DNA of 5,253 nt from contig JAUYFZ010000120.1 in the NCBI GenBank assembly GCA_030689585.1, forward strand, positions 1 to 5,253. Direction: 5' to 3'. Positions 1 through 5,253 of this stretch are shown here, piece after piece (position 1 is the stretch's first letter; every line of letters begins with the position of its first letter). The DNA comes from Rhodocyclaceae bacterium (lineage in GTDB: Bacteria; Pseudomonadota; Gammaproteobacteria; Burkholderiales; Rhodocyclaceae). The notes below the pieces were generated by a model that made no database searches, was not told the DNA's origin, and saw nothing but the letters and a program-made list of their open reading frames with translations. A program made the translations under genes and the position numbers.

Positions 1-624
1 TTCGGTGCTGCCCATGTGGTCGAGAATCTTCTGGCTCTTCTTCAATCCCTTGCGCGCATGAATATCCTTCGCCCCCATGCCGCCATATAAACCCTTGTAC
101 CCGTGATCCTGAAAAATGGCGTAATCCAGGCTGGTTTCCACTCCGGCATCTTTCGCCGCCGCAGCCAGATATTTATTGTGTTCCGCCAACTCATTGCGAA
201 TGGCCAAGCGCTTTTCATTTTCCGATAGCAGCGCAAACTTCTCGCTATCGTTCAACTCCTGTCGCCGCGTCTGTAACGCAAAATAGGTTTGCCCGTTGGC
301 GATCACCGGTTTGGACGGATCGCCGTTCTGCACGATCAGGTAACAGGCATAGCGCGACAGCCTGAAGTCAGCCACCTCGCGCTTTGCGCCGGAACCGATG
401 ATGACCATATCGAGGACATCCTCGATATGGTCGGCAGGCTCGTAGCCACTGAGTTTGCAAGCCTCGCGGGCCTTGGCGATTACCGGCAGGAAATGGCGGT
501 ATTCGGAATACTCAAGCACCTTGGCCAACTGGCGCGCCGACCAGAATTCATTGCCTGCTTCGTCAAGTTGGCGAATACTTTCGAAGGTGGCGTGATGCTG
601 CTTTGATATGGGGTGCTCAGGCAT
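1..624 (-). CDS. dinD: DinD-family DNA damage-inducible protein, N-terminal 208 codons (gene runs off the left edge)
   Basis: The reverse strand from the ATG at 624 is open to base 1 with no stop, giving 208 residues. The protein reads like E. coli DinD almost throughout: WSARQLAKVLEYSEYRHFLP (residues 28-47), RLSRYACYLIVQNGDPSKPV (88-107), GQTYFALQTRRQEL (111-124), LKKSQKILDHMGSTE (194-208). E. coli DinD is about 274 residues, so roughly the last 65 lie outside the window. The first part is of the Bro-N/anti-repressor-like type. Known of the family: E. coli dinD is an SOS gene and its product inhibits RecA-driven strand exchange. The start is supported by AAGGAGG at 637-631 with a 6-base spacer. 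The ATG lies inside the end of hsdS (8-base overlap), so translation is probably coupled to hsdS. No LexA box is visible just upstream, so control is likely through the hsd promoter. Identity is confident; a role in restriction is inference. Confidence 0.93.
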   Translation of the reverse strand, partial: MPEHPISKQHHATFESIRQLDEAGNEFWSARQLAKVLEYSEYRHFLPVIAKAREACKLSGYEPADHIEDVLDMVIIGSGAKREVADFRLSRYACYLIVQNGDPSKPVIANGQTYFALQTRRQELNDSEKFALLSENEKRLAIRNELAEHNKYLAAAAKDAGVETSLDYAIFQDHGYKGLYGGMGAKDIHARKGLKKSQKILDHMGSTE

Positions 625-1990
625 GGCGAACCTCCTTGCTGGTTGAGCCTGGCATCGGGAAATTGCGCACATCGATTTTACCGGTGACGGCGTTGGTGAT
701 GAGGGCGGAGCGGTATTCTTGAAGTCTTGATATTGCTTTTTTTATAGCAACCGCTTGGTTCTCAATACGCTTAGTTGCATCATCAAGATACTTTGCAATA
801 GCTTCTTGTTCGTCGTATCTGGGAGCAACCAGCCAGTAGTTCTTAATCGTTTCTACATTGACATGTGGCGCCGTCGATCCAGCAACATCTAACGATCCCT
901 GTTGATAAACACAATCCGCATTGATATGCCACATCAGAAATCGTGCATCAAAGTGTTGTGCTGTTCGAAATTGCATCATGCGTTGTCCGAGACAAATCCT
1001 TGGCGAAGCTGGCACTGTTGCTGCAAACCCCCAACGTTCGCCTTCCCGCCCATAGAGGATATCTCCGGGCTTAACCAGCGCTCGCCTAGTCCGCTTGCAA
1101 TATTCCGCTTCATCTAGTCGATACGCATTGGACAAGTCCATAAGTCCAAGACTTAGATCGGCAGTCCGTATAACAAAATAGTCGCCATCAATAGAGTACT
1201 GAGGCGTTTCATGTGGACAGTCAACAATCATTGATGTCGCATATTTCAACCGAGTCATCGTCCAATGCTCCGGCACCTCTCCCAGCCACTCCACCCCCGA
1301 ATCCTTCATCGGCACCGACGGATCAAGCCCCTTGGTTACGGCATGGCTGATTAGCGCGGTGCGCTTCTCGGCCAGTTTGGTAAGCAAGGCTTCTTTTTTG
1401 GCGATGAGCGCATCGATTTGAGCGGTTTTGTAGTCGAGGAATTGAGCTATTGCTTTTTGCTCATCAATCGGCGGAACAGGGGAAAACGCATTGGCAATGG
1501 CATATTGCGGCAATCCAAAACGGGTTACACCATTGGCCGCCACTGTGAACTGAGCACTAAACCCGGTCGACTGAAAAAGACGGAATAAATACCGACCAGC
1601 CAAATCTACCGGCTTGATCTGTGTTAAGTGATATCCACAAAGAAGACCTTCGATTTTTTCAGCAACACAGGCTGGAATCGCTATATCATCAGGGGTCTCG
1701 GAATCTTTGGTGACGATGACGTCACCAATATCGACAGCAAACTTCTTGATTTCATCGTTGGTTGCCGTTGCGCGCATGAAATCCAAGCGACCGTCAATGT
1801 ATTCGTTCTTGTAAACGTCGGTGTAGTTACAAAGCAGGACAGGCTCCTCACCCTCAACGGTTTTTTTGTCGACATTGCTTGGTTGAACAACGGCCAAAAA
1901 CTTCAATTTCTTAACCTCCCAATGATTAGGGATATCACCGAGCCATTGAGAGTTTGAATTTTTGTAAGTTGCATAGAGAGCCGTTTTCAT
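617..1990 (-). CDS. hsdS: Type I restriction-modification specificity subunit HsdS
   Basis: HsdS is the DNA-recognition subunit that joins HsdM to form the methyltransferase and HsdR to form the endonuclease. The 457 residues show the usual two-fold layout. Each half begins with a similar motif: QWLGDIPNHWEVKKLK (15-30) and EWLGEVPEHWTMTRLK (234-249). Each target-recognition domain (about 25-172 and 244-390) is followed by a helical spacer: DEQKAIAQFLD (176-186) with its helix to about 220, and DEQEAIAKYLD (393-403) with its helix to about 436. Length is normal for a two-domain HsdS and I see no internal stop or frameshift. A TTG at 1993 is in frame, but the ATG at 1990 is preferred: GAGGT lies 6 bases upstream, and the ATG shares one base with the hsdM stop (TGATG). 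The stop lies inside dinD. The recognition domains look more AT-rich than the spacers and hsdM, as is common where these domains are exchanged. The target sequence cannot be predicted by eye. Confidence 0.95.
   Translation of the reverse strand: MKTALYATYKNSNSQWLGDIPNHWEVKKLKFLAVVQPSNVDKKTVEGEEPVLLCNYTDVYKNEYIDGRLDFMRATATNDEIKKFAVDIGDVIVTKDSETPDDIAIPACVAEKIEGLLCGYHLTQIKPVDLAGRYLFRLFQSTGFSAQFTVAANGVTRFGLPQYAIANAFSPVPPIDEQKAIAQFLDYKTAQIDALIAKKEALLTKLAEKRTALISHAVTKGLDPSVPMKDSGVEWLGEVPEHWTMTRLKYATSMIVDCPHETPQYSIDGDYFVIRTADLSLGLMDLSNAYRLDEAEYCKRTRRALVKPGDILYGREGERWGFAATVPASPRICLGQRMMQFRTAQHFDARFLMWHINADCVYQQGSLDVAGSTAPHVNVETIKNYWLVAPRYDEQEAIAKYLDDATKRIENQAVAIKKAISRLQEYRSALITNAVTGKIDVRNFPMPGSTSKEVRHA
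631..637 (-). promoter_or_regulatory. Shine-Dalgarno sequence of dinD
   Basis: Reverse-strand AAGGAGG is followed after 6 bases by the ATG at 624. This near-perfect anti-16S match lies within the last codons of hsdS. It fixes the dinD start and shows that the gene can recruit ribosomes itself as well as through coupling. Confidence 0.8.
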
Positions 1991-4233
1991 CAAACCACCT
2001 CAGCCAACATCGCCATGATTTCCTGCTCAAGTGTCTTAATTTCTCCTCCAATAACATCCAGCGGACGCGGTGGCTGATAGACATAGAAATGCCGATTCAA
2101 GGGGATCTCATAACCCACCTTGGTTTTGCTGTGGTCAATCCAGGCATCCGCTACATGCGGCAAGACCTCGGCCTTGAGGTACACTTCGCAATGATCTTTA
2201 ACCAAGGTCAACAGGAGGTCATGGCCAGTTTCGTTGTCGTAACCCAGTGGCAGCGGCAGGCTGATGTCGTTAGGCAATTCGACACTCTCGGTGTCACGCA
2301 ACTCGGCATCCGGCTCGGGTTTGCCTTTGGCATCCAGGCAGATATCGGCTTCCGGGTCACGCTCAGACAAGGCGGCCAGAATGGCCTTTTTGATCGGCGC
2401 ACCGATCTTGATGCCTGCTTTCTTTAGGGTCTTATCAAGAACCAGCTCGAATTCCGGGCGGTTGCGATAAAGGATCTTGCCATCCAGCCCTTGCAGTGCA
2501 GCTCGAATCGCCTGTTGCGTGGCCTCACCCTCGACGATTTCCGCCCGGTAGGCCGCTTCATCCTTACGCTTCTTGCTGCTGGCCAGATTCACAAAACCAC
2601 TTTGCTCCTCAAGGCGAGCAATACGCTCGGCGCTGGCCTGGAAATTCAGTCGTAATGGGCGCTCCACGGTGATCTTCAGATAACCGAATTCACGGTTTGC
2701 AAAGAGCTTGCTGCATACGCGCCGTTTCGGTTTGCCATCTACCAGTACTTCGCTTTCTGCGTCATGGTCATGTCCAGCGTAAAGCCGGACCAGCTCCTTG
2801 ATATGGTCGCCGGACAATTCGTTGCGCTTGTTGCCCAGACTTTTGTCCATCTTCTTGAAATGGCGGGTGCCATCGATCAGTTGCACCTTGCCTTGCCGGT
2901 GGGCCGGCTTCTTGTTGGTCACAATCCAGATGTAGGTGTAGATGCCGGTGTTGTAGAACATCTGGTCAGGCAGGGCGACGACGGCATCGAGCATGTCGCG
3001 CTCGATAATCCAGCGGCGGATATTGCTTTCACCGCTCCCCGCATCGCCGGTGAACAAGGGGGAGCCGTTGAAAACAATGGCGATTTTGGAACCGTCACCG
3101 CCGACGTTTTTGCCCAGCTCGTTAACCTTGGGTGGCTGGTGCATCTTGGAGATCATGTGCTGCAAGAAGAGCAAGGCGCCGTCGTTGATCCGCGGCAAAC
3201 CGGCGCCGAAGCGACCGGAGAAGCCCAGATTTTTGTATTCTTCCCGGACAAAATCTTCTTCCGGCTTCCACTCCACCCCGAAAGGGGGATTGGAGAGCAT
3301 GTAATGGAACTGCTTGCCGGGATGGCCGTCATGCGGCACAAAGCCGTTGGTCTTGTTTTTGGCATCCTTGACGCCCAGGGTATCGCCGTAGATGAGGTTA
3401 TCGATCGGCTCATCCTTGATCAGCAGGTCTGAACAGCAGATGGCATACGCTTCCGGGTTGTATTCCTGGCCGAACAGTTGGATATGTGCATCCGGGTTGA
3501 GGCCGGTGGTTTCATCACCATCGCCGCAGATGTATTTCTCGGCTTCCGAAATCATGCCGCCGGTGCCCGCTGTCGGATCGTACACGCTGCGGGAAATCCC
3601 CTTTTTATAAATACCTTCTTCGCCGGTGAAGACCAGCTGCACCATCAGCCGGATCACCTCGCGCGGGGTGAAGTGATCCCCGGCCTCTTCATTGGCTTGC
3701 TCGTTAAACTTACGCACCAGTTCTTCGAACAGGGTGCCCATCTGCAAGTTGCTGAGGGCTTTGGGTGACAGGTTGATTTCCGCAGAGCAGAATTCCTTGA
3801 TGATTAGAAACAGCCGATTGGCTTCATCCAGCTTGGCGATTTCGGTTTCGAACTCGAACTTGTCGAAAATGTCCCGCGCCCGCGTCGAGAACCCCTGGAT
3901 ATAGGCGATCAGGTTGCCTGCGATGTTGGGCGCATCACCCAACAGCTTTTCAAAGGTAAAGCCGCTGGTGTTGTAGAGTGGCTGTTTTCGGTCTTTGGCT
4001 GCAATGCGGGCCAGTGCTTTCTCCAAAGCCGGGCCAGTAATTCCTTTTGCTTCAAGGTGTTTTTTTTCATCGAGTACCTGCTGTTTATTCTCTGCCAAGA
4101 CCAGGTCCAGACGCCGTAAAACGATCAATGGCAGCATGACGCGACGATACTGCGGCGGACGATAAGGACCCCGTAACTTATTCGCAATATTCCAGATGAA
4201 ACCTACGAGATTCTGATGTTGTGCATTCTGCAT
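1990..4233 (-). CDS. hsdM: Type I restriction-modification DNA adenine methyltransferase subunit HsdM (long form)
   Basis: HsdM transfers a methyl group from S-adenosylmethionine to adenine N6 within the HsdM2HsdS complex and is also needed for restriction. Positions below are numbered from an ATG at 4239 (749 residues). The N-terminal helical HsdM domain includes NIANKLRGPYRPPQYRRVML (17-36). GDHFTPREVIRLM (187-199) is the entry to the catalytic domain, DPTAGTGGMI (221-230) is AdoMet-binding motif I, and SNPPFGVEW (316-324) holds the NPPF catalytic motif of N6-adenine methylases. The start is ambiguous: AAGGA (4244-4240) touches the 4239 ATG but stands 6 bases before the ATG at 4233, which I therefore prefer (747 residues). 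At about 750 residues it exceeds E. coli HsdM (529). The extra C-terminal part (about 520-749, with SKTKVGYEIPLNRHFYVYQP at 704-723) occurs in a known long HsdM subfamily, so it is not a fusion artefact. It is the first gene of the operon, and its TGA shares a base with the hsdS ATG. Confidence 0.96.
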   Translation of the reverse strand: MQNAQHQNLVGFIWNIANKLRGPYRPPQYRRVMLPLIVLRRLDLVLAENKQQVLDEKKHLEAKGITGPALEKALARIAAKDRKQPLYNTSGFTFEKLLGDAPNIAGNLIAYIQGFSTRARDIFDKFEFETEIAKLDEANRLFLIIKEFCSAEINLSPKALSNLQMGTLFEELVRKFNEQANEEAGDHFTPREVIRLMVQLVFTGEEGIYKKGISRSVYDPTAGTGGMISEAEKYICGDGDETTGLNPDAHIQLFGQEYNPEAYAICCSDLLIKDEPIDNLIYGDTLGVKDAKNKTNGFVPHDGHPGKQFHYMLSNPPFGVEWKPEEDFVREEYKNLGFSGRFGAGLPRINDGALLFLQHMISKMHQPPKVNELGKNVGGDGSKIAIVFNGSPLFTGDAGSGESNIRRWIIERDMLDAVVALPDQMFYNTGIYTYIWIVTNKKPAHRQGKVQLIDGTRHFKKMDKSLGNKRNELSGDHIKELVRLYAGHDHDAESEVLVDGKPKRRVCSKLFANREFGYLKITVERPLRLNFQASAERIARLEEQSGFVNLASSKKRKDEAAYRAEIVEGEATQQAIRAALQGLDGKILYRNRPEFELVLDKTLKKAGIKIGAPIKKAILAALSERDPEADICLDAKGKPEPDAELRDTESVELPNDISLPLPLGYDNETGHDLLLTLVKDHCEVYLKAEVLPHVADAWIDHSKTKVGYEIPLNRHFYVYQPPRPLDVIGGEIKTLEQEIMAMLAEVV
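1997..2001 (-). promoter_or_regulatory. Shine-Dalgarno sequence of hsdS
   Basis: Reverse-strand GAGGT, inside the last hsdM codons (GAG GTG GTT TGA), sits 6 bases before the ATG at 1990. It favours that ATG over the in-frame TTG one codon earlier, which would have almost no spacer. Confidence 0.6.
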
Positions 4234-4239
4234 TTTCAT

Positions 4240-4244
4240 TCCTT
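4240..4244 (-). promoter_or_regulatory. Shine-Dalgarno sequence that decides the hsdM start
   Basis: Reverse-strand AAGGA is directly adjacent to the ATG at 4239 (zero spacer) but has a normal 6-base spacer to the in-frame ATG at 4233. This favours initiation at the second methionine codon. Confidence 0.6.
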
Positions 4245-4283
4245 GCGATTCGGAAACCGGGACAGATTTATTTTTTGCTTCCT

Positions 4284-4297
4284 CTGTTTTTATACAG
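4284..4297 (-). promoter_or_regulatory. Probable -10 region of the hsdM-hsdS-dinD promoter, within a short dyad
   Basis: On the reverse strand CTGTATAAAAACAG contains TATAAA (4294-4289), a good -10 element about 50-60 bases before the hsdM start. The flanking CTGT and ACAG make a short dyad. No strong -35 hexamer is found at 16-18 bp: the candidates there (such as TCTGCT) are poor, and that position is occupied by the 30-bp palindrome. The promoter may therefore depend on an activator or be controlled by the protein that binds the palindrome. The assignment is by eye only. Confidence 0.45.
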
Positions 4298-4304
4298 TCC
4301 CACG

Positions 4305-4334
4305 TTTGACGAGCAGATCAATCTGTTCGTCAAA
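4305..4334. promoter_or_regulatory. Near-perfect 30-bp palindrome, probable operator upstream of hsdM
   Basis: The arms are TTTGACGAGCAGAT (4305-4318) and ATCTGTTCGTCAAA (4321-4334), 14 bp each around a 2-bp centre (CA), with one mismatch that would be a G-U pair in RNA. A 2-base centre is too small for a normal RNA hairpin loop, and neither strand carries a T-run just after it, so a terminator is unlikely. Its place immediately upstream of the probable -10 fits a binding site for a dimeric DNA-binding regulator. No regulator gene is visible in the window, so the binding protein is unknown. Confidence 0.6.
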
Positions 4335-4372
4335 AAAATTAGGGGGCTTGGTAAATTGCATTACCAGCCCCC
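4332..4372 (-). terminator. Rho-independent terminator (proximal to hsdM)
   Basis: On the reverse strand, arms at 4372-4361 and 4354-4342 (GGGGGCTGGTAA pairing with TTACCAAGCCCCC, one bulged base) enclose a 6-base loop and are followed by TAATTTTTTT (4341-4332). The GC-rich stem plus seven T residues is a classic intrinsic terminator for leftward transcription. It lies upstream of the hsdM promoter, so it would insulate the operon from read-through. The T-run overlaps the edge of the 30-bp palindrome. Confidence 0.75.
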
Positions 4373-4374
4373 AT

Positions 4375-4423
4375 AAAAAGAAACCCCCAATGGTGCGCAG
4401 ATCTGACGAGATGCGTTGGGGGT
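4375..4423 (-). terminator. Rho-independent terminator (distal), tandem with the previous one
   Basis: On the reverse strand ACCCCCAA (4423-4416) pairs with TTGGGGGT (4390-4383), followed by TTCTTTTT down to 4375. The interior folds further: CGCA/TGCG and TCT/AGA pairs with small bulges and a CGTC tetraloop make a longer bulged stem. The G/C-rich stem and U-rich tail fit a second leftward terminator about 10 bases before the first. No intact gene that it would terminate remains upstream; only fragments are found there. Confidence 0.65.
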
Positions 4424-4577
4424 GTTGTTCAAATTTAAGTAATAATGCAGCATAAAATATCTAACCTGGGGAAAGGACGCGAGCTTTTTCTTGTTATCGC
4501 TGATCATGACCGCAAAATCCTAACGGAATATTGCCCGAGTATTTGACCATATTCACCAAAAAATTCATAGGGATATG
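4424..4577. other. AT-rich gap without a convincing gene
   Basis: I see no recognisable gene here. The minus strand has a 25-residue frame (4581-4504) and a 48-residue frame (4507-4361) linked by ATGA overlaps. The second runs through both terminator stems, and neither resembles a protein I know. The composition is clearly more AT-rich than hsdM, as in decayed or acquired sequence. Confidence 0.5.
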
Positions 4578-4822
4578 TCATTTTGTTTTTTGAATTTTAG
4601 GTGATATCATCGGGCGACCGAAAAGATCGAATCCCAAGAATATAGGCGCCAACCTCAAGTTCCAGGTGGCGGCGCGACTGCTGGCAAGGTGCGGCTCCCA
4701 GATGGTGCGGTTGCGTTGGTAACGGGCTTCAATGGCCAGCTGTTCACGGAGAAAACCCATCCGCCAGAGATACCGGGGCAGGGGGTGAGAAAGCTTTCCA
4801 GCCACAGGGTGATCATGGACAT
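4578..4822 (-). pseudogene. Frameshifted N-terminal fragment of an uncharacterised protein
   Basis: Two minus-strand frames join into one sensible protein start. MSMITLWLESFLTPCP is read from the ATG at 4822. The reading must then shift at the CCCC run (4778-4775), where one C appears to be missing, to continue as RYLWRMGFLREQLAIEARYQ, then RNRTIWEPHLASSRAA. The join restores a TPCPRYL-type sequence, which argues for a real frameshift over chance. After about 4670 the reading (TWNLRLAPIFLGFDLFG and on to the TGA at 4578) no longer looks like a continuation, so the rest of the gene seems deleted. I loosely recall similar N-termini in uncharacterised proteobacterial proteins of about 250-280 residues, possibly methyltransferase-like, but cannot name the family. 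No ribosome-binding site is obvious. The fragment stands head-to-head with the hsdM remnant, about 85 bases away. Confidence 0.5.
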
Positions 4823-4891
4823 AGTGCAGCAGGGGAAGATGGGGAGGGCATGCGTAACCTCGTAGAATCGTGTGTAGTCTGGCCTTGTTTT

Positions 4892-4900
4892 TGGTATAGT
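4892..4900 (+). promoter_or_regulatory. Possible extended -10 promoter in front of the hsdM remnant
   Basis: TGGTATAGT matches the extended -10 pattern (TG, one base, then TATAGT). No good -35 is seen. It lies 6 bases before the ATG at 4907. If active it could drive transcription of the remnant and the downstream rhuM-like gene after loss of the original promoter. It may equally be chance. Confidence 0.25.
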
Positions 4901-4906
4901 AAAACC

Positions 4907-5194
4907 ATGCGTACGAAAAGCCTGAAACAAACCAAGCCCATGCGCATCGAGGAGTTCGGGCCGGAAAAGGGTTGGTGGGAGAACCGCGAAGAGAACGAAC
5001 ACGCCTGGAAGGTGGATATCGAGCAGCTCAAGGCCTCCGGCTACAATCTCGATATCAAGAACCCCCATGTCGGCGAACTGGAAAGCCACGACCCTCGAAG
5101 AGCTGCTGGGGACCGTCCCCTCATGGCCGAGGTGGGTGGAACCGGGGAGGCGTTGAAAAAGGAGCTCATGGGTTGTCTGGGGAGGAATAAATGA
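4907..5194 (+). pseudogene. hsdM: C-terminal remnant of a second, different type I methyltransferase subunit HsdM
   Basis: The frame ending at the TGA 5192-5194 reads TKPMRIEEFGPEKGWWENR, then ENEHAWKVDIEQLKASGYNL, then DIKNPHVGELESHDP. This is the typical C-terminal end of HsdM proteins of about 480-500 residues. No motif I or NPPF is present, so the catalytic domain is gone. Homology seems to begin near 4916. The frame stays open back to 4850 but that part does not look homologous. Near 5093-5125 the frame reads RRAAGDRP, while the +1 frame reads EELLG, as expected after HDP. The original frame resumes as LMAEV...GEALKKELMGCLG. Two compensating indels are therefore likely. The sequence is unrelated in detail to the C-terminus of the intact HsdM in this window, so it is not a duplicate. 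It overlaps the next gene by ATGA, as within a former hsdM-rhuM operon. Confidence 0.75.
5181..5185 (+). promoter_or_regulatory. Shine-Dalgarno sequence of the rhuM-like gene
   Basis: GGAGG, preceded by more G residues, ends 5 bases before the ATG at 5191, inside the last codons of the hsdM remnant. It supports initiation at 5191 over the in-frame ATG at 5212. Confidence 0.6.
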
Positions 5195-5253
5195 AGAATG
5201 AAGAATTGAGAATGCAGAATTCAGGGCAGCCTGAACATGGCGAGGTCATCATC
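5191..5253 (+). CDS. Start of a probable RhuM-family protein (partial, runs off the right edge)
   Basis: Only 21 codons are visible: MKNEELRMQNSGQPEHGEVI and one more I. The GEVII end resembles the entry to RhuM (virulence RhuM family) proteins, where a short variable N-terminus precedes an IIYQTEDG-type strand and then a DNA-binding-like domain. RhuM genes are often found inside type I R-M operons next to hsdM or hsdS, which fits the ATGA overlap with the hsdM remnant. The gene has its own Shine-Dalgarno sequence. The first codons lie in a degenerate heptamer tract, so the N-terminus may be low-complexity extra sequence. The identification rests on very few residues plus context; a different hsd-associated gene is possible. 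Confidence 0.5.
   Translation, partial: MKNEELRMQNSGQPEHGEVII
5192..5226 (+). repeat. Degenerate 7-bp tandem repeat, five copies
   Basis: Consecutive heptamers read TGAAGAA, TGAAGAA, TTGAGAA, TGCAGAA, TTCAGGG. The first two are identical and the others share the AGAA or CAG core. The tract begins in the stop codon of the hsdM remnant and covers the first codons of the rhuM-like gene. As a 7-bp unit it would shift the frame if copies were gained or lost. Confidence 0.55.

Noticed and set aside
2764..3432. A 222-residue plus-strand open frame inside hsdM, and other plus-strand frames in 289-3904
   Set aside because: They are antisense shadows of hsdM, hsdS and dinD, whose minus-strand frames have clear family motifs. 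None of the shadows resembles a known protein.
4284..4297. A LexA (SOS) box, CTGT...ACAG, in front of the operon that contains dinD
   Set aside because: The half-sites are separated by 6 bases, whereas the E. coli-type LexA box needs 8. The sequence is better explained as a -10 element, though an SOS link would fit dinD and could be tested with mitomycin induction.
4305..4334. The 30-bp palindrome as a transcription terminator
   Set aside because: It has only a 2-base centre, moderate GC and no T-run following it on either strand.
4655..5089. A 144-residue minus-strand frame as an intact gene
   Set aside because: Its upstream part is antisense to the HsdM remnant, and its downstream part leaves the sensible protein frame after the CCCC run. 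Only the segment from about 4822 looks genuine.
4850..5194. An intact 114-residue plus-strand gene
   Set aside because: The recognisable part is only the C-terminus of HsdM. The first 20 or so residues do not resemble the family and the frame seems to carry compensating indels, so it is called a remnant.
1..5253. CRISPR array, tRNA or rRNA gene, insertion sequence ends, integrase
   Set aside because: No regularly spaced direct repeats, no cloverleaf or rRNA-like sequence, and no transposase or integrase reading frame were seen on either strand.

Overview
The window looks like a defence-gene region of a proteobacterium, probably a gamma- or betaproteobacterium. This rests on codon use, roughly 50% GC, and DinD and HsdM proteins that read like their proteobacterial relatives. 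No species can be named. It carries one apparently intact minus-strand type I restriction-modification (R-M) operon. It also carries, pointing the other way, the edge of a second and different type I R-M locus that has lost most of its methyltransferase gene.

Layout, following minus-strand transcription from right to left. A regulatory block lies at about 4284-4423: two tandem rho-independent terminators, a near-perfect 30-bp palindrome and a probable -10 element. hsdM follows (1990-4233 or 4239), then hsdS (617-1990), then the first 208 codons of a dinD-type gene (1-624), which runs off the left edge. The three genes are packed tightly: hsdM and hsdS share one base (TGATG), and hsdS and dinD overlap by 8 bases. 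Each start has its own Shine-Dalgarno sequence, so they should be co-transcribed and translationally coupled. No restriction subunit (hsdR) is present. It would be expected beyond dinD on the left, but that is inference.

The right side, about 4424-5253, is a scar zone. The interval 4424-4577 is AT-rich and holds no convincing gene. A frameshifted fragment of an uncharacterised protein lies on the minus strand (4578-4822). It stands head-to-head with a plus-strand fragment (4907-5194) that is clearly the C-terminal end of a type I methyltransferase from another HsdM subfamily. That fragment overlaps by ATGA the start of a gene whose first 21 codons look like a RhuM-family protein (5191 to the right edge).

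How the parts work together: HsdS supplies two target-recognition domains, and HsdM methylates adenine in the target. DinD relatives are known for SOS induction and for inhibiting RecA in E. coli. Encoding one in the same operon suggests a link between restriction and DNA-damage or recombination control. The palindrome at the promoter suggests that a dimeric regulator, not encoded in this window, controls the operon.
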